A DNA stretch of 64,000 nt, taken from Desulfoarculaceae bacterium (GTDB lineage Bacteria; Desulfobacterota; Desulfobulbia; Desulfobulbales; Desulfocapsaceae). The notes under the pieces were generated by a model, which worked only from the letters and a program-made list of their open reading frames with translations, was not told the origin of the DNA and did not search any database. A program made the position numbers and the translations under genes. Shown here one piece after another: positions 1 through 8,551 of the stretch; positions within the stretch are counted from its first letter, which is position 1, and each line of letters begins with the position of its first letter. The stretch spans positions 1 to 64,000 of the forward strand of contig JAHYIV010000009.1 in NCBI GenBank assembly GCA_019429465.1. Direction: 5' to 3'.

Positions 1-1
1 C

Positions 2-232
2 AACAACGGCGTTAATCCAATCAACAACCTGGTGGTCAACGACTCCACTCCGGCCTTCACTACTCTCTATGACTCGGCCCTGTGCGGCTCGCCCCTACCG
101 CCTTCACTCTCGTCGTGTACGGTTTCGGCTTCACCGCCTGTAGGGTCGCCGGGCGCGATCAAGTGGACTTTTTCCGGCTCCCTTGCCGGATCGGCAACCG
201 GGACGGTTACTTACCAGGTGAAGGTGGAATGA
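2..232 (+). CDS. C-terminal end of a surface-type repeat protein (partial)
   Basis: The frame is open from base 2 to a TGA at 230-232, so the gene starts before the window and only its last 76 residues are seen. The peptide is rich in Ser, Thr, Pro, Gly and Val and ends in TGTVTYQVKVE. Alternating beta-prone residues of this kind are typical of the last beta-sandwich repeat of large secreted or surface proteins (DUF11-like). No sorting motif follows. It is followed by debris of an insertion sequence, so the downstream neighbour was probably replaced. The family is a guess from composition; the open frame and stop are clear. Confidence 0.5.
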   Translation, partial: NNGVNPINNLVVNDSTPAFTTLYDSALCGSPLPPSLSSCTVSASPPVGSPGAIKWTFSGSLAGSATGTVTYQVKVE

Positions 233-400
233 GAATGATATTTTACTGTTTAATAAAACTATCCCGGAAGATGGCTTCTATGAATTAAATCTGATACAAA
301 CCAGCATTGTCCGGTATGGAAATTGCTGTTATACAAAACAACCAAAAAAAGTAGCCAGAAGGCCATTTTACCCTTGGCAAACTGAAAAAGACGCCGCGAG

Positions 401-433
401 GATCCTTGAAATAAACAAACTATTTCAGGGATC
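401..433. repeat. 13-bp inverted repeat upstream of the IS4-type remnant
   Basis: GATCCTTGAAATA and TATTTCAGGGATC face each other across a 7-base gap, with one mismatch. It lies just before the first recognisable transposase codons. It could be a stem within the left part of the insertion sequence or a terminator-like hairpin without a T run. The 233-440 stretch holds nothing else that I can recognise. Confidence 0.4.
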
Positions 434-440
434 AACATTT

Positions 441-1459
441 TAACTTATTTTCACCTGCAGGATTTTTCTTCCGGCAGAGAGCTGATCCAGGCCCTGCAAT
501 TATGCCAGGAAATTCATTGCTCCTGCTGATGGAATCAAACGCTCAACGTTTTTCGACACGGTGAATGATCGTGGTGTCGAGCAGCTCCTTTTTGTTTTTA
601 CCGAGCTTCGGAAAAAAGCGGGCTCAGTTTTGCCGACTCAGCATGTCGATCTGGGTGATCTTGTTGCTATCGATGGTTCTTTCATTGATTCGGTTCTATC
701 CATGGACTGGGCTGAATATAAAACCAATTCGAATACAGCAAAGCTGCATCTGGGGTTCGACCTGAATCATGGCATTCCTCGTAAACTGTTTCTGACCGAA
801 GGTAAAGGAGCTGAAAGGCCTTTAGCAGTATTATAGAACCAGGTGAGACAGCTGTGCTTGATCGTCGATATCAGGCGCACTCTCTGTTCACGCAATGGCA
901 GAAAAATAATTGCCACTTTATCTGCCGCATCAAAGGGAAAACGTTTCATCATATTCTTGAAGAGTATGATATCCATAAGGGTTCCCATATTTTCTTTGCT
1001 GCCAATGTGTTACTCGGTACCCCAACTGCCAGTCAAACCGAAGAACCACTTCGTCTGGTAGGGTATACAGTAGATGACAAAGAGTACTGGATAGCCACGG
1101 ACCGTTTTGATTTAACAGCAGAGCAAATTGCTCCGGCGTATAAGCTGCGCTGGGATATTGAAAAATTCCTTGCCTGGTGGAAAAGGCATCTCAAGGTCTA
1201 TCATTTGTTTGCCAGAAGCAAGAATGGCCTGATGGTCCAGATCTTATCCGGCCTGATCACCTATCTTCTTCTGGCGATTTACTGCCATGAGCAGCACGGT
1301 GAGCAGGTATCCATTCTCCGGGTGCGGCAACTTCGCAATCAGATTCGTAATGAGACCAGAGAACAGGCCGGCAAGGAAGCAGTATTACGAAAAACAAGTC
1401 AACGGAAGAGAAAACGGGTAAAAAAAACCACATGCAATTTTCTAACCGGACACTACTGA
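441..1459 (+). pseudogene. Decayed IS4-family transposase
   Basis: Two overlapping frames make up one transposase. The first (to 836) holds the first catalytic Asp in LVAIDGSFID. The second (854-1459) holds the second Asp in AVLDRRYQ and the YKLRWDIEKFLAWWKRHLK segment, which matches the Y-x2-R-x3-E-x6-K signature of IS4-family DDE transposases. A one-base loss near 819-822 joins them: the C-terminal frame read backwards gives FSSIIEPGE, continuous in sense with the upstream GKGAERP. In-frame stops and frame changes also break the N-terminal part before 540. The usual LDRGY is LDRRY here. The element cannot make a full transposase. Confidence 0.8.
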
Positions 1460-1529
1460 GAGAAAATATGATTCAACAATTAAAAGAGTTTGGCCCTAAA
1501 TCATTAGCACTCGAAGATATCCCTTTAGC

Positions 1530-2180
1530 TTGAAAAGGAATGAAAAGGTCTATTTTATAGCAGGGCAACATTCAGTTGAAGATTTCACAATTGCTTTCGT
1601 GTTAACTGATTCGCGCTTGTTTTTTGTTAAGCCTCAGTATGCATTTCAAGTTCACACTGGGAAAATAAGTAGATTACGCATTACGCCAGGAATGAAGCCT
1701 GTGTCACTTTCATCAATAATCGCAATTGATGTTCCCTCGTGCGTGCCAGAATTTTCTGTAAACAATGTGAAGGTTAAATTTGTATATAGAAAAATTGTTA
1801 CTGCACCTAAAATTCCTTTACTCCTTCCAGAATCTGCCCGATCAATGAGGGAGCATTTGAACAATGGAAAAGATGTGTTGCTTCCCTTTGAAGAAGGGCT
1901 AGAGGCTGAGTTGTGCCATTCTCTGCTTAAAGAAATGGTGGATCGCATAAACGACCCTCTTGATGATTCTGTATTCTCGCCAAAAAGAGAGCGAATGGCT
2001 GATGACATAAAGGTGGCTGTGTGGAGACGAGATGGGGGCGCGTGTGTACGCCGCGGCTGCCGAGAGAGATTGGAATACGATCATATAATTCCAGTGCCCA
2101 AGGGAGGATCCAATACTCTGCGTAATATTGAATTACTGTGTGAGGCTTGTAACCGGATGAAGTCAGCTCGGATAATGTAA
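1530..2180 (+). CDS. HNH endonuclease family protein
   Basis: The C-terminal 60 residues form an HNH/McrA-type nuclease motif: a Cys pair region GACVRRGC, then EYDHIIPVPKGGSNT with the catalytic His, then NIELLCEACNRMKS with the Asn and the second Cys pair. Such zinc-stabilised beta-beta-alpha-metal nucleases cut DNA in defence, mobile-element or restriction roles. The first 140 residues match nothing I know. The only in-frame start upstream is a TTG at 1530, because a TAA lies at 1497 in this frame, so the true N terminus may have been cut off by the adjacent IS4-type remnant. The gene is clearly more AT-rich than the restriction locus downstream, which fits horizontal transfer. Confidence 0.7.
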   Translation: MKRNEKVYFIAGQHSVEDFTIAFVLTDSRLFFVKPQYAFQVHTGKISRLRITPGMKPVSLSSIIAIDVPSCVPEFSVNNVKVKFVYRKIVTAPKIPLLLPESARSMREHLNNGKDVLLPFEEGLEAELCHSLLKEMVDRINDPLDDSVFSPKRERMADDIKVAVWRRDGGACVRRGCRERLEYDHIIPVPKGGSNTLRNIELLCEACNRMKSARIM

Positions 2181-2485
2181 GTATAATCTGCAGACGCATC
2201 ATTCTCAAAAAAACCAAATCCATGGTGAAGATTTTGGGTATTTTTACCCACTCTCCCAGAAGCCTTACGTTTTTATGATTTCCCAGAGGTATACGCCTTT
2301 GAATGAAGAGAGAACTGGCGAACGTCAGTCTCTTTGGGTGTATTGTTGATGCAGGTGAAGCATGATCATCTCTGATAAAAAAGGAGATTAAGATCTCCAG
2401 TAAGAAAAACTGTGTGTACAATCGTTGGTACATTCTTATTCCTCTTGAAGAAATATTGAATTATACCATTGTGTTGTATGAGAAG

Positions 2486-2507
2486 TCCGACTCCCGCCGC
2501 CCCACCA
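2486..2507 (+). other. tmRNA 3'-end-like sequence, possible attachment site
   Basis: The sequence reads like the last T-loop, T-stem and acceptor part of a tmRNA (ssrA) or tRNA gene, ending CTCCCGCCGCCCCACCA with an encoded CCA. The matching 5' half of the T-stem is absent, so it is a fragment, and no complete tmRNA lies nearby. A terminator follows within 35 bases, as expected downstream of a real ssrA gene. Integrases of genomic islands recombine at exactly this part of ssrA and leave such a copy at the distal end. The reading as attR is inference. Confidence 0.45.
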
Positions 2508-2541
2508 TTTTGAAAACCAGCAATATCCGGTAAAGTACATT

Positions 2542-2575
2542 AAGCCCGCAGCCTACCAAGGTTTGCGGGCTTTTT
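2542..2575 (+). terminator. Rho-independent terminator
   Basis: The stem AAGCCCGCA / TGCGGGCTT is perfect over 9 bp, encloses a 13-base loop and runs straight into TTT after the stem. It sits downstream of the tmRNA-like 3' end on the same strand. Confidence 0.8.
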
Positions 2576-2921
2576 GTTTCCAGCACCGTTGAAATGCTCT
2601 CTATGTCAACAGAGAGCTTCCATCTGAAGTTGACCTGACGCGCAAAAAATGTGCACCGCGGAAGATTCCGGCGTCAACTTCGTCAACGTCAAGTCCCCTG
2701 ATGAAGACCACCTGTTGCAATTTGCTTCAGGACTTCCTTGTCCGGCAGTAAAAAATACTCGAAAGAAATTGAAATAGTTATAGCATACTGATAGTGTCTA
2801 TACGTTGCTGGCGCTGCAATGATTGTGGCATGGCTCCATGTTGTGAGCGTGCGACCCGATATAGTATAAGTCTGCATGTTTTCTTCAGTTTTTCCAGTGG
2901 CCCTCAATGCGGATTTTTAGT
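2576..2921. other. Gene-free stretch before the hsd locus
   Basis: I see no convincing gene in these 346 bases. All frames carry stops, and short frames show no recognisable motif or good ribosome binding site. It separates the putative island boundary from the two-hairpin element in front of hsdM. Confidence 0.5.
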
Positions 2922-2996
2922 GCCTTACAGATTATCTTCTTATTTTTTTTGCAAGAAAATAATCTGCGAAAGGCGCTTATCCCGTTTACCGGGGTT
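2922..2996 (+). repeat. Two-hairpin repeat element, copy 1
   Basis: A long stem opens with GCCTT, continues through CAGATTATCTTCTTA, loops over a T run and returns as CAAGAAAATAATCTG and AAGGC. A second small hairpin CCCG/CGGGG follows. A near-identical copy lies at 50557-50630. Where the copies differ inside the stem (A versus G on the left arm, T versus C on the right), pairing is kept. This copy ends 60 bases before the hsdM start codon, so it could act as a transcript leader, a terminator or a mobile repeat. Confidence 0.65.
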
Positions 2997-3056
2997 GGAA
3001 GCATCTTTACCTGAAATGAAAGTTGTTGAATGCAGGGAATAATGAAAAGGAAGGAC

Positions 3057-4628
3057 ATGGCACGGAACGGAACAACCAATAAAACAAACGGCTTTGAGCA
3101 GAATCTCTGGGATACCGCCAATAAGCTGCGGGGCTCGGTGGAGTCCTCCGAATATAAGCATGTGGTGTTGAGTCTGATCTTTCTGAAGTTTGCCAGCGAC
3201 AAGTTTGAGGAGCGGCGGGCCGAGCTGATAGCTGAGGGCAAGGAGAAGTATCTGGACCAGGTGGAGTTCTACACCATGAAGAATGTCTTTTACCTGCCCC
3301 GGGAGTCGCGCTGGAGCTATGTCAAGCAGCATGCCAAGCAGGATGATATTGCCATCAAGATCGATACGGCGCTGGCCACGGTGGAGAAGAACAACAAGGT
3401 CCTGAAGGGGGCGCTGCCGGATAATTACTTCTCCCGCCTGGGGCTGGATGGCTCCAAGCTGGCGGCGCTCATTGATTCCATCTCCAATATCGATACGGTG
3501 GCGGACAAGAAAGAGGATGTGGTCGGCCGGGTCTATGAGTATTTCCTGGGCAAATTCGCGGCCAGCGAGGGCAAGGGCGGTGGCGAGTTCTATACGCCTA
3601 AGGATGTGGTTAACCTCATTGCCGAGATGATAGAGCCGTACAAGGGCAAGATCTATGACCCCTGCTGCGGTTCCGGCGGCATGTTCGTCCAGTCCATCAA
3701 GTTTGTCGAGAACCACCACGGCAATACCCGCGACATCGCCATCTACGGGCAGGAGTCCATCGGCGCCACCTACAAGCTGGCCAAGATGAACCTGGCCATC
3801 CGCTCCATTGGCGGTAACCTGGGCGAGGTACCGGCCGACAGCTTTTTTAAGGATCAGCACCCGGATCTCAAGGCCGACTACATCATGGCCAATCCGCCCT
3901 TTAACCTCAAGGAGTGGCGGGCCGTGGGCGAGCTCACCGACGATCCGCGCTGGGCCGGTTACGAGGTGCCGCCCACCGGCAATGCCAACTATGCCTGGAT
4001 TCTCCACATGATCTCCAAGCTCTCCCAGAACGGGGTGGCTGGTTTTGTCCTGGCCAATGGCTCCATGTCCACCAACACCAGTGGTGAAGGGGAGATCCGC
4101 CGGAAGATCATTGAAAACGACCTGGTGGACTGCATGATCGCCCTGCCCGGCCAGCTCTTCTACACCACCCAGATCCCGGTCTGCCTCTGGTTTCTCAGCC
4201 GCAACAAGAAGGCCGACTCCACGCGGGGCTTCCGCGACCGCCAGGGCGAGACCCTGTTCATCGATGGTCGTAAGCTGGGCAGCCTGGTTGACCGGGTCCA
4301 TCGGGACCTGTCGGAGGAGGAGATCGCTGATATCGCCCGCACCTACCATGCCTGGCGGGGGGAAATGGTGAAGGGTGAAGGGGGAATGGTGAAATATGAG
4401 GACAAGCCGGGCTTCTGCAAGGCCGCCACCCTGGCGGAGATCAAGGCCAATGACTATGTCCTGACCCCGGGCCGCTATGTGGGGGCGGCGGATATAGAGG
4501 ATGACGGCATCCCTTTTGAGGAGAAGATGGGAGAGCTGAGCGCCACCCTCTATAAGCAGATGCGCGAGGGTGCGGAGCTGGACAAGGTGATTCGCCGGAA
4601 TCTGGAGGTGCTGGGTTATGGAGAATAA
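3057..4628 (+). CDS. hsdM: Type I restriction-modification methyltransferase subunit HsdM
   Basis: HsdM transfers methyl groups from S-adenosylmethionine to adenine within the site chosen by HsdS. The 523-residue protein has the N-terminal helical domain of the family ([16 protein letters not shown]), the SAM-binding motif [10 protein letters not shown] near residue 210 and the catalytic NPPF motif near residue 284. I choose ATG 3057 because AAGGAAGG stands six bases before it; ATG 3042 is possible. Near residue 440 the purine-rich tract at 4363-4396 encodes [14 protein letters not shown], which looks like an in-frame repeat insertion. The 3' end, coding LEVLGYGE, is copied just before hsdS. 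It heads the operon hsdM-hsdS-rhuM-hsdR. Confidence 0.96.
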   Translation: MARNGTTNKTNGFEQNLWDTANKLRGSVESSEYKHVVLSLIFLKFASDKFEERRAELIAEGKEKYLDQVEFYTMKNVFYLPRESRWSYVKQHAKQDDIAIKIDTALATVEKNNKVLKGALPDNYFSRLGLDGSKLAALIDSISNIDTVADKKEDVVGRVYEYFLGKFAASEGKGGGEFYTPKDVVNLIAEMIEPYKGKIYDPCCGSGGMFVQSIKFVENHHGNTRDIAIYGQESIGATYKLAKMNLAIRSIGGNLGEVPADSFFKDQHPDLKADYIMANPPFNLKEWRAVGELTDDPRWAGYEVPPTGNANYAWILHMISKLSQNGVAGFVLANGSMSTNTSGEGEIRRKIIENDLVDCMIALPGQLFYTTQIPVCLWFLSRNKKADSTRGFRDRQGETLFIDGRKLGSLVDRVHRDLSEEEIADIARTYHAWRGEMVKGEGGMVKYEDKPGFCKAATLAEIKANDYVLTPGRYVGAADIEDDGIPFEEKMGELSATLYKQMREGAELDKVIRRNLEVLGYGE

Positions 4629-5050
4629 ACTGGTCGTGGATGAGCAGTATAAAGTCTGGCTGCACGGACTGAAGGAAAAGGTACACCAGTCTCAGCTCAA
4701 GGCTGCGGTTGCCGTCAATAGAGCCCTGCTTGAGTTTTATTGGCAATTGGGAGCTGACATTGTTGAAAAGCAGAAATCAGCGGCCTGGGGGAGTGGTTTT
4801 ATCAAGCAACTCAGCCATGATCTTCTCACGGAATTTCCGACAATCCGGGGATTCTCGGAGCGTAATATCAAGTATATCAGACAGTGGTTTCTCTTCTGGT
4901 CAACAGCTCAGCCAATTGGGCAACAGGCTGTTGCCCAATTGAACATGGAGCCGATTGACGTTCTTACTCAGCATTGAGGAGATTGAGGCGGAGCTTGGGG
5001 AAAAGGGAAAGGGTGAAAGTAGAAGGGTTAAGGGTGAAAATGATGAATGA
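4618..5050 (+). pseudogene. Decayed DUF1016/YhcG-type nuclease gene
   Basis: The start ATG overlaps the hsdM stop region. The first 115 residues match the N-terminal DUF1016 domain (INRALLEFYWQLGADIVEKQ-like, here VNRALLEFYWQLGADIV; then FSERNIKYIRQW). Around 4955-4970 the gene jumps, in another frame, to what looks like the C-terminal tail of the family, LSIEEIEAELGEKGKGE, ending at TGA 5048. The central PDDEXK nuclease part is therefore missing. Full-length members have about 340 residues and are often found inside type I restriction operons. In its own frame the 5' part could still make a 119-residue protein, which would lack nuclease residues. Confidence 0.75.
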
Positions 5051-5101
5051 GAGTCAACGGCTGCGTGAAGCGGGGGCAGTGTTTTATGTTGCCCCGCAGG
5101 T

Positions 5102-5121
5102 TCTGGAGGTGCTGGGTTATG
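5102..5121 (+). repeat. Second copy of the hsdM 3' end
   Basis: Twenty bases are identical to 4601-4620, the codons for the end of HsdM. They lie in a short frame (5041-5128) that ends in the same LEVLGYGE and then a stop. Copies at both edges of the DUF1016 remnant indicate that it entered at the hsdM-hsdS junction and that the coupled start of hsdS was kept. Confidence 0.8.
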
Positions 5122-6483
5122 GGGAGTGAATCATCTTGGACAGAATATGGAGCGATATCGAAAAAGTTTAGATGTGATAAGCTGGTAGATTTATGTGTTG
5201 AAAAAATAGGGGTACAAACAGGACCATTTGGCAGTCAACTACACCAAAAAGACTATGTGGAAATTGGCACACCAATCATTACTGTTGAGCACTTAGGTGA
5301 AAATAGAATCGAGCACTCAAACACCCCTTATGTTTCTGATGAGGACAGGCAGAGGCTTGCAAAATACATCTTAAAAGAAGGTGATATAGTTTTTTCGCGC
5401 GTTGGATCTGTTGACAGAAGAGCCATTGTTAGAAAGCAAGAAAACGGGTGGTTATTTTCTGGCCGTTGCTTACGAGTTCGAGTCGACAACAAGAAAATTG
5501 ATTCAAGATACCTGTCATACTTTTTCGGGCATGAAGGGTTTAAAAACCATATTCGGAGCATTGCTGTAGGGGCAACAATGCCATCAATTAACACAAAAAT
5601 ATTGAGCGAAATATGTGTTTATTATCCAGAGCAACAAGAACAAAAGGCCATAGCCCATGTGCTGGGGGCGCTGGACGACCGGATTGAGTTGAACAGGCGG
5701 ATGAATGAGACCTTGGAGGGGATGGCCCAGGCCCTGTTCAAGAGCTGGTTTGTCGATTTTGACCCGGTGATCGACAACGGACTGGCCAGCGGCAAGGAAA
5801 TCCCCGCCGAGCTGAGCGACAGGGCTGCTGCCCGCGCCGCCCTCGGCGATAAGCGGAAGCCCCTGCCCGCCGAAATCCGCACCCTCTTCCCCGACGAGTT
5901 CACCGACAGCACCGAACTGGGCTGGATTCCCAAGGGGTGGGAGGAAAAACAAATTGGAAATTTGTTGGAGTTGGCTTACGGAAAGTCATTGCCTGCAAAG
6001 AATAGAGAGTCTGGGCCATATCCGGTCTATGGGTCTGGTGGTATTACAGGTTTCCATAATAACTCAATTGTAGAAGGCCCAGGAATTATCGTTGGGCGAA
6101 AAGGAACTATTGGTTCTGTGTACTGGGAACCAGCTGATTTCTTTCCTATTGACACCGTCTTTTATGTGAAACCGAAATTAGATTTACCTTTATATTGGAT
6201 TTATCAGAATCTGAAATATATGGATATCGCCTCCCTTGGGGCTGATTCTGCTGTGCCAGGCGTAAATAGGAATGCTGTATATTTCAAGAAATGGGTTTTG
6301 CCAGACAGCTTAGTTCTGGAAAAATACTGGAGCCAACTATCTGCATCCATCGACAAAAGGCAATCGCTATATAGGCAGAATAAAACATTAGCAAAACTTC
6401 GCGACACCTTGCTGCCCAAACTCCTGTCCGGCGAAATCCGCATCCCCGAGGCGGAAAAGATGGTGGAGGAGCTGGCCCTATGA
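5119..6483 (+). CDS. hsdS: Type I restriction-modification specificity subunit HsdS
   Basis: HsdS recognises the bipartite DNA target and holds the two HsdM and two HsdR subunits. The 454-residue protein has the usual plan: target recognition domain 1 (residues 1-170), a conserved helix EQKAIAHVLGALDDRIELN near 175, recognition domain 2 (GWEEKQIGNLLELAYGK onward, about 275-420) and the repeat helix KTLAKLRDTLLPKLLSGEI. ATG 5119 is chosen because it overlaps the hsdM-like stop, copying the normal coupled arrangement; the longer frame from 5047 reads through the duplicated DNA. The two recognition domains are markedly AT-richer than the GC-rich central helix, as usual for segments exchanged between strains. 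Confidence 0.95.
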   Translation: MGSESSWTEYGAISKKFRCDKLVDLCVEKIGVQTGPFGSQLHQKDYVEIGTPIITVEHLGENRIEHSNTPYVSDEDRQRLAKYILKEGDIVFSRVGSVDRRAIVRKQENGWLFSGRCLRVRVDNKKIDSRYLSYFFGHEGFKNHIRSIAVGATMPSINTKILSEICVYYPEQQEQKAIAHVLGALDDRIELNRRMNETLEGMAQALFKSWFVDFDPVIDNGLASGKEIPAELSDRAAARAALGDKRKPLPAEIRTLFPDEFTDSTELGWIPKGWEEKQIGNLLELAYGKSLPAKNRESGPYPVYGSGGITGFHNNSIVEGPGIIVGRKGTIGSVYWEPADFFPIDTVFYVKPKLDLPLYWIYQNLKYMDIASLGADSAVPGVNRNAVYFKKWVLPDSLVLEKYWSQLSASIDKRQSLYRQNKTLAKLRDTLLPKLLSGEIRIPEAEKMVEELAL

Positions 6484-7508
6484 CCCCGGAGAAAGAACAA
6501 AAAAACTCTGACCTCCTCATCTACCAGAATCAGGATGGCAAGATAAAACTCGATGTCCTGCTTGAGGAAGAAACCGTCTGGCTGACCATTGCCCAGATGA
6601 GTGAGCTGTTTCAAAAGTCGCGCTCCACCATTAACGAGCATATCCTCAATATCTACAAGGAAGGGGAGCTTGCCGAGGATGGCACTCTGAGAAAAATCGG
6701 AAATTCCGATTTTTCTGTAAAACCAACCAATTACTACAATCTTGATGTTATCATCTCGGTGGGCTACCGGGTCAAGTCGCAGCAGGGCACCCAATTCCGT
6801 ATCTGGGCCACCCAGCGTTTGAAGGAATATATCATCAAAGGTTTTGCCCTCAACGATGAACGGTTCAAGAGCGGCAGCTCCATGAATTATTTTAATGAGC
6901 TCCAGGAACGAATCCGCCAGATCCGTCTTTCGGAGCGTTTTTTCTATCAGAAGATCAAAGACATCTATACCACCTCTATTGACTATGATCCTGGTGACAA
7001 GAAGAGCATCGCCTTTTTCAAAAAAGTACAGAACAAGCTGCTATGGGCCATCAGTGAGCAGACCGCAGCCGAGCTGGTCTATCGCCGCAGCGACGCCTCC
7101 CTGCCTCTTATGGGTATGCAGTCATTTGACAAGAAAGGTGCGGTGGCCATCAGCAAGAGGGATGTCTCCATTGCCAAGAATTACCTGAACGAAGATGAGA
7201 TAAAGCTCCTTGGTCTGCTGGTAGAGCAGTATCTGGCCTTTGCCGAGACCATGGCTCTGCAGCAGACCCCCATGTATATGCAAGACTGGATAGAACGGCT
7301 GAACGGTATCATCCAGCTCAATGGCCGGGAACTGCTTGACCATGCCGGCAACATCAGCCATGCCCAGGCTCTGGAAAAGTCGGGACTGGAGTATGAGAAA
7401 TATCGTGAGGAGCAAAAATCCCTGACCAGAGAAACAAGTTTGCAAGAGTTGGAGAAGGACATCAAAGATGTACGAAAGCTTGCTTCCGGTAAGGGAGAAG
7501 AAAAATGA
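6480..7508 (+). CDS. rhuM: RhuM-family protein
   Basis: The 342-residue product belongs to the virulence protein RhuM family, named from Salmonella. Motifs include VWLTIAQMSELFQKSRSTINEH, a helix-turn-helix-like start, then GYRVKSQQGTQFRIWATQ and the segment FALNDERFKSG. Members are often carried within type I restriction operons, and their biochemical role is not settled. The start ATG overlaps the hsdS stop in an ATGA, and its own stop overlaps the ATG of an hsdR 5' fragment. This shows that it belongs to the operon and that it originally abutted hsdR directly. Confidence 0.9.
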   Translation: MTPEKEQKNSDLLIYQNQDGKIKLDVLLEEETVWLTIAQMSELFQKSRSTINEHILNIYKEGELAEDGTLRKIGNSDFSVKPTNYYNLDVIISVGYRVKSQQGTQFRIWATQRLKEYIIKGFALNDERFKSGSSMNYFNELQERIRQIRLSERFFYQKIKDIYTTSIDYDPGDKKSIAFFKKVQNKLLWAISEQTAAELVYRRSDASLPLMGMQSFDKKGAVAISKRDVSIAKNYLNEDEIKLLGLLVEQYLAFAETMALQQTPMYMQDWIERLNGIIQLNGRELLDHAGNISHAQALEKSGLEYEKYREEQKSLTRETSLQELEKDIKDVRKLASGKGEEK

Positions 7509-7588
7509 AATTCACCGAGGAAAAACTGGAACAGGCCATCATCGCCCTGCTGGGCAAGGCCTGTTCTGGGCTCGGCACAAGGTTGTAG
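7505..7588 (+). pseudogene. Duplicated 5' fragment of hsdR
   Basis: Bases 7503-7559 are identical to 8968-9024, the real start of hsdR. The reading frame gives the first 18 HsdR residues, then nine unrelated ones and a TAG. It overlaps the rhuM stop as the original hsdR must have done. It marks the left edge of the insertion that carries the AbiE-like genes. Confidence 0.9.
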
Positions 7589-7599
7589 CCCTGCCACAG

Positions 7600-7633
7600 T
7601 TTGTCCAGTTTTTTGTGCAAAAAACTGGACAAA
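7600..7633. promoter_or_regulatory. Perfect 16-bp inverted repeat, likely operator of the AbiE-like genes
   Basis: TTTGTCCAGTTTTTTG and its exact complement are separated by two bases, 28 bases before the next gene. AbiEi proteins are known to bind inverted repeats in front of their own operon and repress it. That this palindrome is such an operator is inference from position and symmetry. Confidence 0.65.
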
Positions 7634-7661
7634 TACTTTTCTGTTATGTAGAAATAGTCAT

Positions 7662-8387
7662 ATGAAAACTACTGAATACATAAAGAATAGTATTGATCGT
7701 TTTCCGAAAGGCTATGTTTTCACCTATGGTGATTTTACTGGAAAGGTGGAAAGCAAGGAGGCTTTGGCGAAGGCCCTTAATCGGCTTGCTGCTTCCGGCA
7801 AGATTGTCAAGCTTGCCAAGGGCAAATTCTATAAGCCCGAGCAATCACCCTTTGGCGAGCTGCCGCCTGATCAGTACCAGGCAGTCAAAGACCTGCTGGA
7901 AAGTGGCGGCAAGGTGGTGGGTTATCTCACCGGACTCAGCATCTATAACAGTCTTGGTCTCACCACCCAGGTTGGCAGCACCATCCAGATTGGCAGGAAC
8001 GAGGTGCGTTCATCTTTTAAACGGGGGCGATACACCATATCTTTTGTGAAACAGAAAAACAGTATCACCAAAGAAAACATCCCCCTTCTCCAACTCCTTG
8101 ATGGCCTGCGTTTTATTAAAAAAATTCCCGATTCTTCGATTACTAAGAGCTGCAAAATAGTGCAAAACATCATCTCGGCCTTGTCGGAAAAGGAACAGGG
8201 AACTCTTGTCAGGCTGGCCTTGAAGTATCAACCGGCAACCCGGGCCCTGCTGGGGGCAATTCTCTGTGATCTTGGTAAAGAGGGGCTGACGGAAAAATTA
8301 AAAAAATCACTCAACCCTTTAACCTCATACATAATCCCTGGAATTTCCGAGGTGCTTCTTTCTGCGCCCAGGTGGGGTATCAAATGA
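7662..8387 (+). CDS. DUF6088 / AbiEi-like antitoxin
   Basis: The 241-residue protein has an N-terminal winged-helix region (FTYGDFTGKVESKEALAKAL followed by a conserved KLAKGKFYKP segment) and the central VVGYLTGLSIYNSLGLTTQV segment typical of DUF6088 and AbiEi-type type IV antitoxins. These proteins repress their operon and neutralise the AbiEii nucleotidyltransferase. The gene ends in an ATGA overlap with the start of an AbiEii-like gene, which is cut short. A perfect palindrome lies in front. The antitoxin is intact although its partner toxin is broken, as often happens when a toxin is lost first. It lies inside the DNA inserted between rhuM and hsdR. Confidence 0.85.
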   Translation: MKTTEYIKNSIDRFPKGYVFTYGDFTGKVESKEALAKALNRLAASGKIVKLAKGKFYKPEQSPFGELPPDQYQAVKDLLESGGKVVGYLTGLSIYNSLGLTTQVGSTIQIGRNEVRSSFKRGRYTISFVKQKNSITKENIPLLQLLDGLRFIKKIPDSSITKSCKIVQNIISALSEKEQGTLVRLALKYQPATRALLGAILCDLGKEGLTEKLKKSLNPLTSYIIPGISEVLLSAPRWGIK

Positions 8388-8551
8388 GACTGCATGAAGA
8401 AGAGACCCTGTTTCGCCAGGCAGTGACAGCCACCGCAGCCCAGTTGAACATTCCTGAGATATTTATCGAAAAGGATTACTGGGTCACCTACGCCTTACAC
8501 GCCATTTTTCATGCCCCCATTGGCGTGAAAAATGTAAAATGTGAAGAGTGA
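8384..8551 (+). pseudogene. 5' fragment of an AbiEii-like nucleotidyltransferase toxin
   Basis: The first 46 residues read LNIPEIFIEKDYWVTYALHA, the typical start of AbiEii/DUF1814 nucleotidyltransferases. The frame then enters the repeat at the edge of the four-helix-bundle cassette and stops after 55 residues. Full-length members have about 250-300 residues. The catalytic GSD-type motif is not present. No 3' part is found on the other side of the cassette, so a deletion accompanied the insertion. Confidence 0.85.

Noticed and set aside
1468-1533. 21-codon frame between the IS4-type remnant and the HNH gene
   Set aside because: No ribosome site better than chance, no similarity I can name, and it overlaps the presumed end of the insertion sequence.
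2940-4349. A 469-codon open frame antisense to hsdM, and similar long antisense frames at 9942-11168, 11187-11996 and 16928-17944
   Set aside because: They lie wholly opposite well-supported genes in GC-rich DNA, have low-complexity compositions and lack ribosome sites and recognisable domains.
4618-4977. Functional 119-residue DUF1016 protein
   Set aside because: The nuclease part is deleted and the family's C-terminal tail is found in another frame directly downstream, which shows decay.
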